Positions 35,526-46,009 of a stretch of DNA of 64,000 nucleotides are shown piece by piece. Position 1 is the first letter of the stretch. The number at the start of each line of letters is the position of its first letter. The notes beneath the pieces are model-generated. The model was not told the origin of the DNA and searched no databases. It saw only the letters and a program-made list of their open reading frames with translations. Source of the stretch: Marinifilum fragile JCM 15579 (GTDB taxonomy: Bacteria > Bacteroidota > Bacteroidia > Bacteroidales > Marinifilaceae); the NCBI RefSeq assembly GCF_001310955.1, contig NZ_BAZX01000021.1:1-64000 (forward strand). The letters run 5' to 3'. Both the position numbers and the translations under genes were made by a program.

Positions 35526-37784
35526 ATGGCAAAATTTACCAAAGAGGATGCACTTCGGTATCATGAAGGCAAACGTCCCGGGAAAATCGAGGTGATCCCA
35601 ACCAAACCACATTCTACACAATTGGATTTATCGCTTGCTTACTCTCCAGGGGTGGCAGAGCCTTGTCTGCAAATCGAGGCAAATCCAAAAGATGTTTACA
35701 AGTACACCGCCAAGGGTAACCTGGTGGCTGTTATTTCGAATGGTACTGCTGTTTTAGGCTTGGGCGACATTGGTGCCGAAGCAGGTAAACCAGTCATGGA
35801 GGGGAAGGGCTTGCTGTTTAAAATCTTTGCAGATATTGATGTGTTTGATATTGAGATAGACAGTAAGAATGTAGATGAGTTTGTTAAAATTGTAAAAGGA
35901 ATTGCTCCTACTTTCGGAGGAATTAATCTGGAAGACATCAAGGCACCAGAATGTTTTGCCATAGAAGATCAGTTGAAAAAGGAGTTGAATATTCCGATCA
36001 TGCACGATGATCAGCATGGTACTGCAATTATATCGGCAGCAGGATTGTTGAATGCCGTTGAGTTACAAAAGAAGAAACTAAGCGATATCAAAATTGTAGT
36101 GAATGGAGCAGGAGCATCGGCTGTTGCCTGCACTCGCCTTTACATCGCATTGGGTGTGAAGAAAAAGAACATCATCATGCTCGATAGCAAAGGGGTAATT
36201 CATAAATCTCGCACCGATTTAAGTGATATTAAAAAGGAATTTGCTACATCAGTTAATGTGAAGACCTTGGAGGATGCCTTGGATGGTGCCGATATGTTTT
36301 TGGGATTATCAGTAGCTAATGTGCTTAAACCAAGTATGGTGCAAAAAATGGCTGATAGACCCATTGTATTTGCACTGGCCAATCCTAATCCTGAAATCGA
36401 CTACGAGCTGGCAATGAAAACACGAAAGGATTTGATAATGGCAACCGGTCGATCGGATCATCCCAATCAGGTAAATAATGTATTGGGATTCCCATTTATT
36501 TTCCGTGGAGCATTGGATGTTAAAGCTACGGGCATTAATGAGGAAATGAAGATTGCGGCCGTTAAAGCGTTGGCAACATTGGCAAAAGAGGATGTTCCTG
36601 ATATTGTGAATACGGCTTATCACGAAATGAATCTTAGCTATGGTAAGAATTATATTATTCCGAAACCTCTTGATCCACGATTGCTAACTGTGGTTGCTCC
36701 TGCTGTGGCCAAAGCTGCAATGGATTCGGGCATTGCACAATCTCCAATTCAAAATTGGGACGAGTACAAGAACCAGTTGGAGCAAAGGTTGGGTAGGGAC
36801 AACAAGTTGCTGCGAGCTTTGACTGACAAAGCCAAACGAAATCCGAAACGTGTTGTATTCGCCGAAGGTGGTAATTTTAAGGTGTTAAAAGCTGCACAAA
36901 CAGTTCTTCACGAGGGTATTGCAGTTCCAATATTATTGGGTAATCCTGAGTACATCCATAAAGTAATACAAGAGAATGATTTGGATTTGGATGGTGTTCC
37001 AATCATCAATTGGAGAGGGGATGAAGAGAGATCAAGAAGGGAAGAGTACGCAAAAATATTGTTCCAAAAGCGCAACAGAAAAGGACTTACCTACAACGAG
37101 GCAGTGGATAAAATGACCAATCGAAATTATTTTGGAGCCATGATGGTAGAAACGGGTGAGGCTGATGCCTTTATTAGCGGTTCAACATCCAAATATGCCG
37201 ATACCATTAGGCCTGCAATTCAAACGGTTGGGATCAAAGCAGATATCAATCACATTGCTGGTATGTATTTGTTGATGACCAGGCAAGGGCCAATATTCTT
37301 TTCGGATACAACTGTAAATCCGCGCCCTGATGCTCAAACTCTGGTGGATACCACATTGCTTACGGCTGAAGCGGTTCGCAAGTTTAATATTGAACCTGTG
37401 ATTGCAATGGTTTCTTATTCCAATTTCGGTTCAATTCGGGAAGGTAGTCCGATTCGAGTGCAAAAGGCAGTTGAGATGCTACATCACGAATATCCGGAAT
37501 TAATGGTAGATGGTGATATCCAAATGAACTTTGCTTTAAATTCTGAGTTAAGAACGAAAATGTTTCCTTTCTCAAAATTGGGTTCGCGAAGGGTGAATAC
37601 GGTTATTTTCCCAAATCTGAGTTCTGGTAATATTGCTTATAAGATGATGCAGGAGATTGGTGGTGCCGAGGCCATTGGTCCAATTCTTTTGGGTATGAAT
37701 AAATCCATTCATATTGTACCATTGGAGAGTTCGGTTCGTGAGATTGTAAACATGGTAACCATTGCCGTAGTAGATGCGCAATAA
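35526..37784 (+). CDS. maeB: NADP-dependent malic enzyme with fused PTA-like domain
   Basis: MaeB converts malate to pyruvate and CO2 with NADP, supplying NADPH and pyruvate. The 752-residue protein has a malic enzyme part (about 1-410) with SPGVAEPC, the malate/NADP site VISNGTAVLGLGDIGAEAGKPVMEGK, MHDDQHGTAII and the Rossmann segment VVNGAGASAVAC. A phosphotransacetylase-like domain (about 430-752) follows, with FAEGG near its start and ISGSTSKYADTIRPAI. This domain is regulatory in studied MaeB enzymes and responds to acetyl-CoA. Length is typical. It is monocistronic with a good terminator. Confidence 0.96.
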   Translation: MAKFTKEDALRYHEGKRPGKIEVIPTKPHSTQLDLSLAYSPGVAEPCLQIEANPKDVYKYTAKGNLVAVISNGTAVLGLGDIGAEAGKPVMEGKGLLFKIFADIDVFDIEIDSKNVDEFVKIVKGIAPTFGGINLEDIKAPECFAIEDQLKKELNIPIMHDDQHGTAIISAAGLLNAVELQKKKLSDIKIVVNGAGASAVACTRLYIALGVKKKNIIMLDSKGVIHKSRTDLSDIKKEFATSVNVKTLEDALDGADMFLGLSVANVLKPSMVQKMADRPIVFALANPNPEIDYELAMKTRKDLIMATGRSDHPNQVNNVLGFPFIFRGALDVKATGINEEMKIAAVKALATLAKEDVPDIVNTAYHEMNLSYGKNYIIPKPLDPRLLTVVAPAVAKAAMDSGIAQSPIQNWDEYKNQLEQRLGRDNKLLRALTDKAKRNPKRVVFAEGGNFKVLKAAQTVLHEGIAVPILLGNPEYIHKVIQENDLDLDGVPIINWRGDEERSRREEYAKILFQKRNRKGLTYNEAVDKMTNRNYFGAMMVETGEADAFISGSTSKYADTIRPAIQTVGIKADINHIAGMYLLMTRQGPIFFSDTTVNPRPDAQTLVDTTLLTAEAVRKFNIEPVIAMVSYSNFGSIREGSPIRVQKAVEMLHHEYPELMVDGDIQMNFALNSELRTKMFPFSKLGSRRVNTVIFPNLSSGNIAYKMMQEIGGAEAIGPILLGMNKSIHIVPLESSVREIVNMVTIAVVDAQ

Positions 37785-37865
37785 GATGTGAGAATTGTAA
37801 ATCAGGGATTGCTTTAGGTTGCAATTCCTGAAAGAGTGAGCTAATTAGGTCTGTTAAGATTATTT

Positions 37866-37903
37866 AAACCTGTTGGAATATCTACTTCTAACAGGTTTTT
37901 GTT
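37866..37903 (+). terminator. Intrinsic terminator of maeB
   Basis: A 13-bp stem (37866-37878 with 37886-37898, one G-U) with a 7-nt loop is followed by T-rich sequence, about 80 nt after the stop codon. Confidence 0.85.
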
Positions 37904-38100
37904 TTCAATCAGTCTGTATTTCGTTTGAAGGATATTATAGATAAACAGCCTAAAGTCGTGATAAATAGAGGGTTTAATAATTGTTAATACGCATATGGTT
38001 TAAGAAAAAATAAAACAACCTAATGTGTTTAATTTTTCTTATCTATTGGTAGTCAGGCGAAAGTGCAAGTTGATCATGCGAGAATGTACTCTTACCAAAA

Positions 38101-38139
38101 TTACTTAGACTCAATCTAAGTAATGAGGAAGTATATTTG
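38101..38139 (+). promoter_or_regulatory. Candidate promoter and operator of the polysaccharide locus
   Basis: TATATTTG at 38132-38139 matches TAnnTTTG exactly. A perfect 9-bp inverted repeat TTACTTAGA-CTCAA-TCTAAGTAA (38101-38123) ends 8 nt before it, over the place of the -33 element. No TTTG -33 box is visible, which suggests activator dependence or repression (inference). The predicted leader of about 360 nt precedes upxY. Confidence 0.5.
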
Positions 38140-38504
38140 TTCAACTCATAAAATCTTACGAAATTTTATTTACCGTTTTAAAAATACGAGAAAGAAAAGT
38201 ATGGTATTTTTTCGGTTTACATGAAGATACGACCCAGCTTTATGTAATGAAATTAATTACTACCCAAACCAACTATCATTCGCCCAGGAAAAGCCTTGAG
38301 CTTTTTCGAATTTTAATGCGTAAAAAATGAATCGGCATAAATGTTTTCTGTGACCGAGGAAGCGAAGCTGTGCCGAGACATCATATAATATAACCAGAGC
38401 GCTATACGCTGATAAAATGATATTAGGGCTTCAACCACCCTTCAACCAAAATCATTTTAGAGGCGGATCTTTTTCACAAGTATAAACCTTAAACTCAATC
38501 AACC
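38140..38504 (+). other. Long leader of the polysaccharide locus
   Basis: No ORF is supported in this 365-nt stretch. It contains a terminator-like AAAAGC-CTTGA-GCTTTTT hairpin (38289-38306). It also has a larger hairpin with arms AAAATGAT (38414-38421) and ATCATTTT (38451-38458) enclosing a direct repeat CTTCAACCACC/CTTCAACC. Such a leader before a upxY gene fits the known mode of action of UpxY proteins, which act in the 5' untranslated region of their own operon. Confidence 0.45.
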
Positions 38505-39029
38505 ATGCAAGCTTTAAATAGGCCTTATCTTTGGCACGCGATTTATACCAGATCGCGTGCAGAAAAGAGGCTGTACAAAGAATTGTGCTCCAAAAACATT
38601 GAGTGCTACCTTCCTTTAAAAAAAGAGCTTCGTCAGTGGAGCGATCGAACCAAGTGGGTTGAAGAACCATTGATTCGATCTTATTTGTTTGTGAAAGTCA
38701 GTGAAAGGGAGTATTACGACGTAATCAATTCTGTTTACGCTGTTGGATATGTAACTTTCGGTGGCAAAGCTGTGCCTATACCTGAATATCAGATTCAGGC
38801 TCTTCGAATTTTTCTGGATGATGAAAATCGTAAAGTAGATTTAAGTCATGAGAATCTGGAAAAAGGAGAATTGGTAGAAATAATGGGTGGTCCTTTAAAA
38901 GGAATTAAGGGCGAGATCATACAAATAAAAGGTAAGGATCGTATTGTTATCCGATTCGATTCTTTGGGAACTTGTGTTTATACTGATATTTCGTTAGACA
39001 AGATTAAACAAGTTCAACCCGTCGCTTGA
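38505..39029 (+). CDS. UpxY/NusG-like transcription antiterminator
   Basis: This 174-residue NusG paralogue of the type that opens capsular polysaccharide loci in Bacteroidota keeps RNA polymerase transcribing its own long operon. The NGN domain (about 8-110) has WHAIYTRSRAEKRLYKEL and RSYLFVKVSEREY. A KOW domain (about 118-170) has KGELVEIMGGPLKGIKGEI. No UpxZ-type inhibitor gene follows. The stop codon is closely followed by wecC. Confidence 0.9.
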   Translation: MQALNRPYLWHAIYTRSRAEKRLYKELCSKNIECYLPLKKELRQWSDRTKWVEEPLIRSYLFVKVSEREYYDVINSVYAVGYVTFGGKAVPIPEYQIQALRIFLDDENRKVDLSHENLEKGELVEIMGGPLKGIKGEIIQIKGKDRIVIRFDSLGTCVYTDISLDKIKQVQPVA

Positions 39030-39064
39030 TACTGGTTACGGTATCGCAGAAATCAGAATTTTTT

Positions 39065-40351
39065 ATGAATAAGTTTGAAGTAGTTACCACAATTGGATTG
39101 GGGTATATCGGACTTCCTACGGCCTCACTTATTGCTAGAAGTGGGATTCGTGTGCAAGGAGTTGATGTAAATCCAAAAGTAGTAGAGGCAGTAAATCTGG
39201 GTGAAATCATTATTGTAGAACCCGATTTAGATGAGTTGGTGCATCAGGTTGTAGAAGACAATTTGCTTTCCGCTCATACCGAAGTTCAGGAAGCTGATGT
39301 TTATACCATTGCGGTTCCAACTCCTTTTAAGGGAAACCACGAACCCGATATTTCATATGTATTGGATGCCACTAAGGCAGCAATTCCGGTATTAAAAGAA
39401 GGCGATTTATTCATTATAGAATCCACATCACCAGTTGGAACTACCGAGAAGGTTCGAGATTTAATATATACCAAGCGCCCTGAGCTGGAAGATCGAATAT
39501 TCATCGCCTATTGTCCGGAGCGTGTGCTGCCAGGGAATATCATTTACGAGTTGGAACACAACGATAGGGTAATTGGTGGGATTGACGAAATGTCGACCGA
39601 AATGGCATGCGAATTCTTCCAAAACTTTGTGGTAGGTGAACTTCACAAAACAAACTCTCGAACCGCCGAAATGTGTAAGCTGGTTGAGAATTCTTCTCGC
39701 GACGTACAAATCGCATTTGCCAACGAATTATCGGTGATTTGCGAAAAGGCAGGAATTAATGTTTGGGAGTTGATTGAATTGGCCAACAAGCATCCAAGGG
39801 TAAATATCCTTAGTCCGGGTTGTGGAGTAGGTGGTCATTGTATTGCTGTAGATCCTTACTTTATTGTTTCTGAATATCCTTTGGAAAGTCAAATCATTGG
39901 TAAAGCGCGTGAAATCAATAATTACAAGGCATTTTGGTGTGTAGAGAAAATTAAAAATGCACGATTGCAGTTTCAGTTAGATCGCGGGTATGAACCCAAA
40001 ATTGCAGTAATGGGGTTGGCTTTTAAACCAAATATCGATGATTTAAGAGAATCGCCAGCCATGTATATCTCCAATAAAATTACGCAATCGCAACAGGATG
40101 ATTACTTAATTGTTGAGCCTAATATTGAAGAACATTCAAGCTTCCAGATTTGGGATTACCAGATTGCTTTTGATATGGCCGATATGATTGTCTATTTGGT
40201 GGCACACAATGAGTTCAAAAACCTTCCATTTTCTGATGAGAAAGTAATTCTCGATTTCTGCGGAGTTACCAATCATCAGGAGAAAATCTTTAATGAAATT
40301 CCTGTTGAAATTCCTAAGCCAAAGGAGAACAAAAGGAAGAAGTTAAGATAA
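39065..40351 (+). CDS. wecC: UDP-N-acetyl-D-mannosamine dehydrogenase
   Basis: WecC oxidises UDP-ManNAc to UDP-ManNAcA with two NAD. The product from ATG 39065 is 428 residues; the frame extends upstream to 39026, overlapping upxY, but that part shows no family similarity. Seen are the N-terminal Rossmann motif [11 protein letters not shown], the ESTSPVGTT segment, the central [21 protein letters not shown], the catalytic Cys in [15 protein letters not shown], and the C-terminal [17 protein letters not shown]. It forms a pair with wecB directly downstream. Confidence 0.94.
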   Translation: MNKFEVVTTIGLGYIGLPTASLIARSGIRVQGVDVNPKVVEAVNLGEIIIVEPDLDELVHQVVEDNLLSAHTEVQEADVYTIAVPTPFKGNHEPDISYVLDATKAAIPVLKEGDLFIIESTSPVGTTEKVRDLIYTKRPELEDRIFIAYCPERVLPGNIIYELEHNDRVIGGIDEMSTEMACEFFQNFVVGELHKTNSRTAEMCKLVENSSRDVQIAFANELSVICEKAGINVWELIELANKHPRVNILSPGCGVGGHCIAVDPYFIVSEYPLESQIIGKAREINNYKAFWCVEKIKNARLQFQLDRGYEPKIAVMGLAFKPNIDDLRESPAMYISNKITQSQQDDYLIVEPNIEEHSSFQIWDYQIAFDMADMIVYLVAHNEFKNLPFSDEKVILDFCGVTNHQEKIFNEIPVEIPKPKENKRKKLR

Positions 40352-40377
40352 TACGGCTACTACTTTTTTACCATCTA

Positions 40378-41613
40378 ATGATTAAGAAAATGAGTGATAA
40401 TAATAAATATAGAGTATTGTTGGTTTTTGGTACTCGGCCAGAAGCCATTAAAATGGCACCTTTGGTTAAGGAGTTTCAGAAATATCCGGAACAGTTTGAA
40501 ACCATAGTATGTGTAACAGGGCAACACCGCGAGATGTTAGATCAGGTGTTGAATCTTTTCGAAATCGTACCTGAATATGATTTGCAAATCATGAAATCAG
40601 GACAGGATTTATACGATGTTACCAGCCGTGTTTTAATAGGTATGAGAGATGTATTGAAAGTGGCAGATCCTGATTTGGTTCTGGTTCATGGCGATACTAC
40701 CACATCATCCACAACGGCGTTGGCAGCTTATTATCAGCAAATTCCTGTGGCTCATATCGAAGCAGGTTTGCGTACCAATAATTTGTATTCTCCTTGGCCC
40801 GAAGAAGCTAATCGACAAATAACAGGTCGTTTGGCTCAATGGCATTTTGCACCAACCATAATGGCACAAAAGAATTTAATGGATGAAGGAATTTCAAAAA
40901 GCAGAATTGTGGTTACTGGCAATACTGTGATTGATGCGCTTCAGCTTACACTTACAAAAATTCATCGCTCTTCGAAAGTGGTTATGGATATCGTGAATGT
41001 TTTGCAAGCCAAAGGAATTTCTACAGGTCGAGTTGCCGAGTGGGTATATCGAACCCGCAAAATGGTATTGATTACAGGACATAGAAGGGAAAATTTTGGA
41101 AGAGGATTTCTAAATATATGTGAGTCAATTAAGTTTTTAGCTGAGAAACATCCTGAAGTAGATTTTGTATATCCGGTTCATTTGAATCCCAATGTTCAAA
41201 AACCAGTTTATGAAATTCTAGGACAAGGTGCAGATTCAGAAGGCAACTCAAATAACAATATCTTCTTGATTGATCCGATTGATTATCTGCCATTTGTTTA
41301 CTTGATGGACTTATCTTACTTGATACTTACCGATTCGGGAGGCATACAAGAAGAAGCTCCATTCTTGGGCAAACCAGTTCTTGTGATGAGGGATACAACG
41401 GAAAGACCGGAAGCTTTAACCGCAGGTACAGTAAAGTTGGTTGGTACGGATTCTCAGAAAATCATAGAATCGGTTGATTTGTTGTTCCATGAAGATGCAA
41501 CTTATCGAAAAATGGCTCAGGCCATCAATCCATATGGTGATGGGAAAGCTTGCATCAGGATTGTACAGGAGTTGAAAAAAGCATCATCCATTCGGGAACG
41601 TATTGTTGCCTAG
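40378..41613 (+). CDS. wecB: UDP-N-acetylglucosamine 2-epimerase (non-hydrolysing)
   Basis: WecB interconverts UDP-GlcNAc and UDP-ManNAc, the step before WecC. The product is 411 residues from 40378, or 407 from the internal ATG at 40390. Family motifs include [71 protein letters not shown] and the C-terminal [12 protein letters not shown]. It is a GT-B fold enzyme with normal length. The gap to wecC is short and the flippase gene follows after 12 nt, so it is cotranscribed. Confidence 0.95.
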   Translation: MIKKMSDNNKYRVLLVFGTRPEAIKMAPLVKEFQKYPEQFETIVCVTGQHREMLDQVLNLFEIVPEYDLQIMKSGQDLYDVTSRVLIGMRDVLKVADPDLVLVHGDTTTSSTTALAAYYQQIPVAHIEAGLRTNNLYSPWPEEANRQITGRLAQWHFAPTIMAQKNLMDEGISKSRIVVTGNTVIDALQLTLTKIHRSSKVVMDIVNVLQAKGISTGRVAEWVYRTRKMVLITGHRRENFGRGFLNICESIKFLAEKHPEVDFVYPVHLNPNVQKPVYEILGQGADSEGNSNNNIFLIDPIDYLPFVYLMDLSYLILTDSGGIQEEAPFLGKPVLVMRDTTERPEALTAGTVKLVGTDSQKIIESVDLLFHEDATYRKMAQAINPYGDGKACIRIVQELKKASSIRERIVA

Positions 41614-41625
41614 TTTTACATATGC

Positions 41626-43086
41626 ATGTCTGAATTAAAGAGTAAGACCATTAAGGGTGTTTTCTGGAGCTTTGTAGAAAAGTTTGGTAGTCAATTCATT
41701 CTTTTGATATCGCAAATTATTTTGGCCAGGTTGCTAGAGCCTCGAGATTTTGGTTTACTTGGAATGCTTGCCATTTTTATTGCGATATCGCAGGCCTTTA
41801 TTGATAGTGGCTTTGATAATGCTTTGATTCAGAAAAAGAATGCTGATCAGACAGATTTTTCAACGGTATTCTTCTTTAATATTAGCATAGGAATTGTTCT
41901 TTACCTGATATTGTTTTTTGCAGCTCCTTTGATTGCTAGTTTTTTTAGAACTCCTGAATTAGTGGATCTTACAAGAGTAGTTTGTTTGATTTTGGTGGTC
42001 AACTCTTTTGGTTTGATTCAATTCGTAAAGTTCAAGATCGACATGAATTTTAAAGCCATTGCACAAGTTGTTGTAGCAGCAAATATTCTGTCGGCAATAG
42101 TGGGAATTAGTTTGGCATTATTGAACTTTGGAGTATGGGCTTTGGCTGCGCAGGTAATGGGTATATATGTATTTAGAACCCTATTGTTTTGGATCAAGAG
42201 TTCCTGGCGACCAAGTTTGGTATTTTCAATCAAATCATTTAAAGGTTTATTCAATTTTGGATCGAAGTTGTTGTTGTCAGGATTGATTAGTCAGACATTT
42301 GAAAATATTTATTTGCTGGTAATTGGTAGAATGTTCTCTGCTATAGCATTAGGTTTTTACGATCAGGCCAAAAAGTTTCAGCAAGTACCCGTTGCTACAT
42401 TAGCACAGGTTGTTGGCAACGTTACATTTCCTGCTTTTTCAAAAATTCAAGATGAGGATGAACGCCTTCGAATGGGGTTTAGAAAACTCATTAAGCTTTT
42501 GGTCTTTATCAATTTCCCATTGATGATTGGATTGGCTGTAATGGCTGAACCATTGTTCTCAATTGTTTTGGGTGAAAAATGGATGCCCTCTGTTCCTTAT
42601 TTTCAACTCTTGTGTATTGCAGGTATGATCTACACATTGCACTCATCAAACTTGAATATTCTTAAGGTAAAAGGACGATCAGATTTATTTCTCTACCTGG
42701 AAATCATTAAAAAAGTGTTTGTTGTAATGGCAATTATTATTGGTTTGCAATGGGGAATTATGGGATTAATTGTTGGACAAATAGTAACCTCTTTCATAAG
42801 TTTTTTTATCAATGCATATTATACGGGGAAATTAATTTTCTACTCAACCATCAACCAAATTAAAGACGTTGGTCAAACCTTTTTAATCACTCTTGTGACT
42901 GCCGCAGTTATGACTATTGGTTGGTTAATACAAAATCAGATTCTTTCACTCTCTTTTCAGATACTGGCAGGTATCGGAACATACCTACTATTGGCTTGTG
43001 CTACAAAACAAGAAGCAGTTAGCGATGGTATTTTAATTCTTAAAGAAATTATACCGACACGAAGATGGAAAAACGTAAAATATTAG
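41626..43086 (+). CDS. Wzx/WzxC-type lipopolysaccharide flippase (MOP superfamily)
   Basis: This 486-residue protein has about 12-14 hydrophobic segments spread over its length and the MOP-exporter start SKTIKGVFWSFVEKFGSQF. The LLEPRDFGLLGMLAIFIAISQAFID stretch is characteristic of the WzxC subfamily. It should move undecaprenyl-linked oligosaccharide across the inner membrane. It overlaps the next gene by 22 nt, suggesting translational coupling. Confidence 0.9.
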   Translation: MSELKSKTIKGVFWSFVEKFGSQFILLISQIILARLLEPRDFGLLGMLAIFIAISQAFIDSGFDNALIQKKNADQTDFSTVFFFNISIGIVLYLILFFAAPLIASFFRTPELVDLTRVVCLILVVNSFGLIQFVKFKIDMNFKAIAQVVVAANILSAIVGISLALLNFGVWALAAQVMGIYVFRTLLFWIKSSWRPSLVFSIKSFKGLFNFGSKLLLSGLISQTFENIYLLVIGRMFSAIALGFYDQAKKFQQVPVATLAQVVGNVTFPAFSKIQDEDERLRMGFRKLIKLLVFINFPLMIGLAVMAEPLFSIVLGEKWMPSVPYFQLLCIAGMIYTLHSSNLNILKVKGRSDLFLYLEIIKKVFVVMAIIIGLQWGIMGLIVGQIVTSFISFFINAYYTGKLIFYSTINQIKDVGQTFLITLVTAAVMTIGWLIQNQILSLSFQILAGIGTYLLLACATKQEAVSDGILILKEIIPTRRWKNVKY

Positions 43087-44249
43087 TAACAAGACCTCAA
43101 TTGCCACCTCTTAACGAGTTTATTCCTTTATTGGCTGACATTTGGGATAGCAGGTGGCTTACCAATAATGGAAAATATCATCAGGAATTTGAAAAGGCTT
43201 TGGCAAACTACCTGGGAGTTCCCTATGTTGTATTGTTTGCAAATGGCACCTTGGCTTTAATGGCTGCGCTACAGTGTTTAAGAATAAAGGGAGAGGTAAT
43301 TACCACACCTTATAGCTTTGTGGCCACAACGCATTCATTATGGTGGAACGATATCAAACCTGTTTTTGTAGATATAGAGCCTGATTACTGCAATTTGGAT
43401 CCAGAGAGAATTGAGGCTGCCATAACACCGGCGACTACAGCCATTCTTCCGGTTCATGTGTATGGTAATCCTTGTGAGGTAAACAAGATTCAAGATTTAG
43501 CAGATTACTATGGTCTAAAGGTAATCTATGACGCAGCTCATGCCTTTGGTGTTCGATTAAAGGGTTCAAGTGTTCTGAATTATGGAGATTTATCAATTGT
43601 TAGCTTCCATGCTACCAAGGTATTCAATACCATTGAAGGTGGAGCGATTATTTGTCATGATATCAAGACCAAGAAGCGATTGGATTACCTTAAGAATTTT
43701 GGAATTGCGAACGAAACTACAGTAATTGCTCCGGGGATTAATGCTAAGATGAACGAATTACAGGCGGCTTATGGATTGTTACAATTGAAATATTTTGATA
43801 CGGTAATTGATGGACGAAAGCATATCACAGAAAAGTACAAACAGGGATTAGATAATATTCCTGGAGTAAGGTATTTGGATGAACCACAGGAGGTGGATTA
43901 CAATTATTCTTATTTTCCAATATTCATTGATGAGTCGGAATATGGCAGAAGTAGAGATGATTTGTTTGAAGAATTAAAGAAACATGGAATTTATGGACGT
44001 AGATATTTTTACCCATTAATAAGTGAGTTTCCAACCTATAGAGGTTTGCCTTCGGCCAAAGGTTTAGACATTGCCTATGAAGTGTCAAGGCAGATTATTT
44101 GCTTGCCTTTGTATCCTGATTTGGCAGACGAAATTGTTGATTTGATCATTTCCATTATTTCAGAAATGGTACAAGTTGATTCAAATAAAGTACCAGTAAA
44201 GGTTCTGAAAACCTATAAGGAGAAAAGAAAATTCCCAAAAGAAAAATAA
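43065..44249 (+). CDS. DegT/DnrJ/EryC1/StrS family sugar aminotransferase
   Basis: This 394-residue PLP enzyme transfers an amino group from glutamate to a nucleotide keto-sugar. The family start NNGKYHQEFEKALANYLGV, the substrate/PLP segment FANGTLALMAALQCL, TPYSFVATTHS and DAAHAFGV are present. The catalytic Lys sits in SFHATKVFNTIEGG (about residue 189). Its keto-sugar-making partner (a 4,6-dehydratase) is not in the window, so the substrate comes from elsewhere. Confidence 0.93.
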   Translation: MEKRKILVTRPQLPPLNEFIPLLADIWDSRWLTNNGKYHQEFEKALANYLGVPYVVLFANGTLALMAALQCLRIKGEVITTPYSFVATTHSLWWNDIKPVFVDIEPDYCNLDPERIEAAITPATTAILPVHVYGNPCEVNKIQDLADYYGLKVIYDAAHAFGVRLKGSSVLNYGDLSIVSFHATKVFNTIEGGAIICHDIKTKKRLDYLKNFGIANETTVIAPGINAKMNELQAAYGLLQLKYFDTVIDGRKHITEKYKQGLDNIPGVRYLDEPQEVDYNYSYFPIFIDESEYGRSRDDLFEELKKHGIYGRRYFYPLISEFPTYRGLPSAKGLDIAYEVSRQIICLPLYPDLADEIVDLIISIISEMVQVDSNKVPVKVLKTYKEKRKFPKEK

Positions 44250-44258
44250 ACGTATCTT

Positions 44259-45221
44259 ATGGATAAGCCTTTGGTAAGTGTAAAAACCATAACCTACAAT
44301 CACGAGAAATACATTGCTCAGTGTATTGAAGGAATCTTGAATCAGAAAACAGATTTTGATTTCGAATATATTATCGGCGAAGATTGTAGTACGGATAAAA
44401 CAATGGATGTAATCCAAGAATATGCTGAGAAATATCCTGATATTATTCGAGTAATAACAAGTGAGCAAAATGTAGGTGCAACACGTAATGATCAGAGAAC
44501 TGATGATGCTTGCAGAGGGAAATATGTTGCTTTTTGTGAGGGTGACGATTATTGGACTGATCCATATAAATTACAAAAGCAGGTTGATTTTCTGGAAGCA
44601 AATCCGGATTATGGATTGGTGCATACCAATTTTTCATGTCAAAAAGGAGATAAATTTTTAAAAGGAGTTAGGGATGGTAAAAATCTACCTAGTGGAAACG
44701 TTCTTTCAGATTTGATAAGAGGAAATCACATTGCCACAGCATCAGTTTGCATGCGAAATGATTTGTTGCAAACCATTCGAATTGGAGAACCAATCAGGAA
44801 GCACAACTGGAGAATGGGTGATTATCCTTTGTGGATAGAATCTGCAGCCAGGATGAAAGTTCATTATTTGGCCGATGATACCATTACCTATCGTATTCAT
44901 GGAACCTCTGCTACTCATGGATTAGATGTGATGGGAGATTTTAGATTCTTTAGCGATCGATATGATATTAAGAGACACTACATCAGGAAGTTTGGATGTG
45001 AAGATTTAGAACCATTTATCAACAAGATGTATCATCGTGAATTGTTAAAGTTTGCCATCTTCTTGAAGGATGAGGGGTTGAGAGAAAAGTGTCTTCAGTA
45101 TTTTAAGGATTCATCGGTTGGAGAAAGCTTTCCGTATTTGATGCTTTCGCAATATCCAATATTCGATCCGTTGTATTGCTTTGTATATGCTACTCGTAAC
45201 AAACTTAAAATGGTAGTTTGA
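44259..45221 (+). CDS. Family 2 glycosyltransferase
   Basis: This 320-residue protein has an N-terminal GT-A domain with VSVKTITYNHEKYIAQCIEGIL and the nucleotide-binding GEDCSTDKT. The metal-binding site reads CEGDDYWTDPYKLQKQVDFLE; the DDYW variant occurs in many Bacteroidota GT2 enzymes. The C-terminal 100 residues are probably the acceptor-binding part. It adds a sugar to the lipid-linked repeat unit on the cytoplasmic side. It follows the aminotransferase gene by 9 nt. Confidence 0.92.
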   Translation: MDKPLVSVKTITYNHEKYIAQCIEGILNQKTDFDFEYIIGEDCSTDKTMDVIQEYAEKYPDIIRVITSEQNVGATRNDQRTDDACRGKYVAFCEGDDYWTDPYKLQKQVDFLEANPDYGLVHTNFSCQKGDKFLKGVRDGKNLPSGNVLSDLIRGNHIATASVCMRNDLLQTIRIGEPIRKHNWRMGDYPLWIESAARMKVHYLADDTITYRIHGTSATHGLDVMGDFRFFSDRYDIKRHYIRKFGCEDLEPFINKMYHRELLKFAIFLKDEGLREKCLQYFKDSSVGESFPYLMLSQYPIFDPLYCFVYATRNKLKMVV

Positions 45222-45225
45222 TTTC

Positions 45226-45990
45226 ATGAGATCAAGTTTGTATCAAAAATTGGAGAATCAGGCAAGAATCTGCGAATTTCCACTTCCTGGAAGTGTTGCG
45301 ATTATTCAACCTTATGTATTTCCTTATTTGGGATATTTTCAATTGCTTCGCGCTGTTGAGAATGTAGTTTTTTACGATGATGTAAATTTTATTAAACGCG
45401 GCTGGATCAACAGAAATCAAATACTGGTGAATGGAAAGGAGTTCATGTTTACCATTCCTTTGCAAAAAGCAAGTCAAAACAGACTCATCAATGAAATTGA
45501 GCTGGTAGAAAAGCAATTGTTTATTCAAAAATTTCGTTATCAACTAAAGTTAGCATACACAAAAGCACCCTATTACCAAGATGTTATGGAGGTAATAGAA
45601 TCTGTGTTTGTTGGGGATTATTCAAATATAGGAGACCTTGCCATTGTAAGTATTCTTGCGGTTTACAGGTATTTGAATATGGATTTGAACTGGATGAAAT
45701 CATCCGAAGAGTTTCGTGAAACAAGAGGACAAGAAAAAGCCAATAGATTGATTAGTATCAGTAAAAGGCTTGCTTGTGATACCTATATCAATCCGGTTGG
45801 AGGAAAATCTCTTTACCACAAAGATTATTTTGCAAAGCATGGCATAGATTTGGGCTTTATAGAATCGGGAAAGATTAATTATAAGCAATTTGAAAATGAT
45901 TTTGTTCCATATCTTTCAATCATTGATGTAATGATGTTTAATGACAAAGCCGCGGTGATAGAATTGTTGAACAATTTCAAAATCGGATGA
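45226..45990 (+). CDS. WbqC family protein
   Basis: This 254-residue protein has the WbqC hallmarks. They are IIQPYVFPYLGYFQLL near the start, FYDDVNFIKRGWINRNQI, and the later CDTYINPVGGKSLY and MFND segments. WbqC proteins occur in O-antigen and capsule clusters and are thought to help modify sugars with amino acids or acyl groups, but no reaction is firmly established. It lies 4 nt after the GT2 gene and 19 nt before an ATP-grasp gene. Confidence 0.9.
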   Translation: MRSSLYQKLENQARICEFPLPGSVAIIQPYVFPYLGYFQLLRAVENVVFYDDVNFIKRGWINRNQILVNGKEFMFTIPLQKASQNRLINEIELVEKQLFIQKFRYQLKLAYTKAPYYQDVMEVIESVFVGDYSNIGDLAIVSILAVYRYLNMDLNWMKSSEEFRETRGQEKANRLISISKRLACDTYINPVGGKSLYHKDYFAKHGIDLGFIESGKINYKQFENDFVPYLSIIDVMMFNDKAAVIELLNNFKIG

Positions 45991-46009
45991 TTTAATTTCT
46001 GATCACATC

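Noticed and set aside
38101-38504. Invertible promoter of the Bacteroides capsule type
   Set aside because: Only one short 9-bp inverted repeat with a 5-nt centre is present. No second distant repeat flanks the promoter and no invertase gene is in the window.
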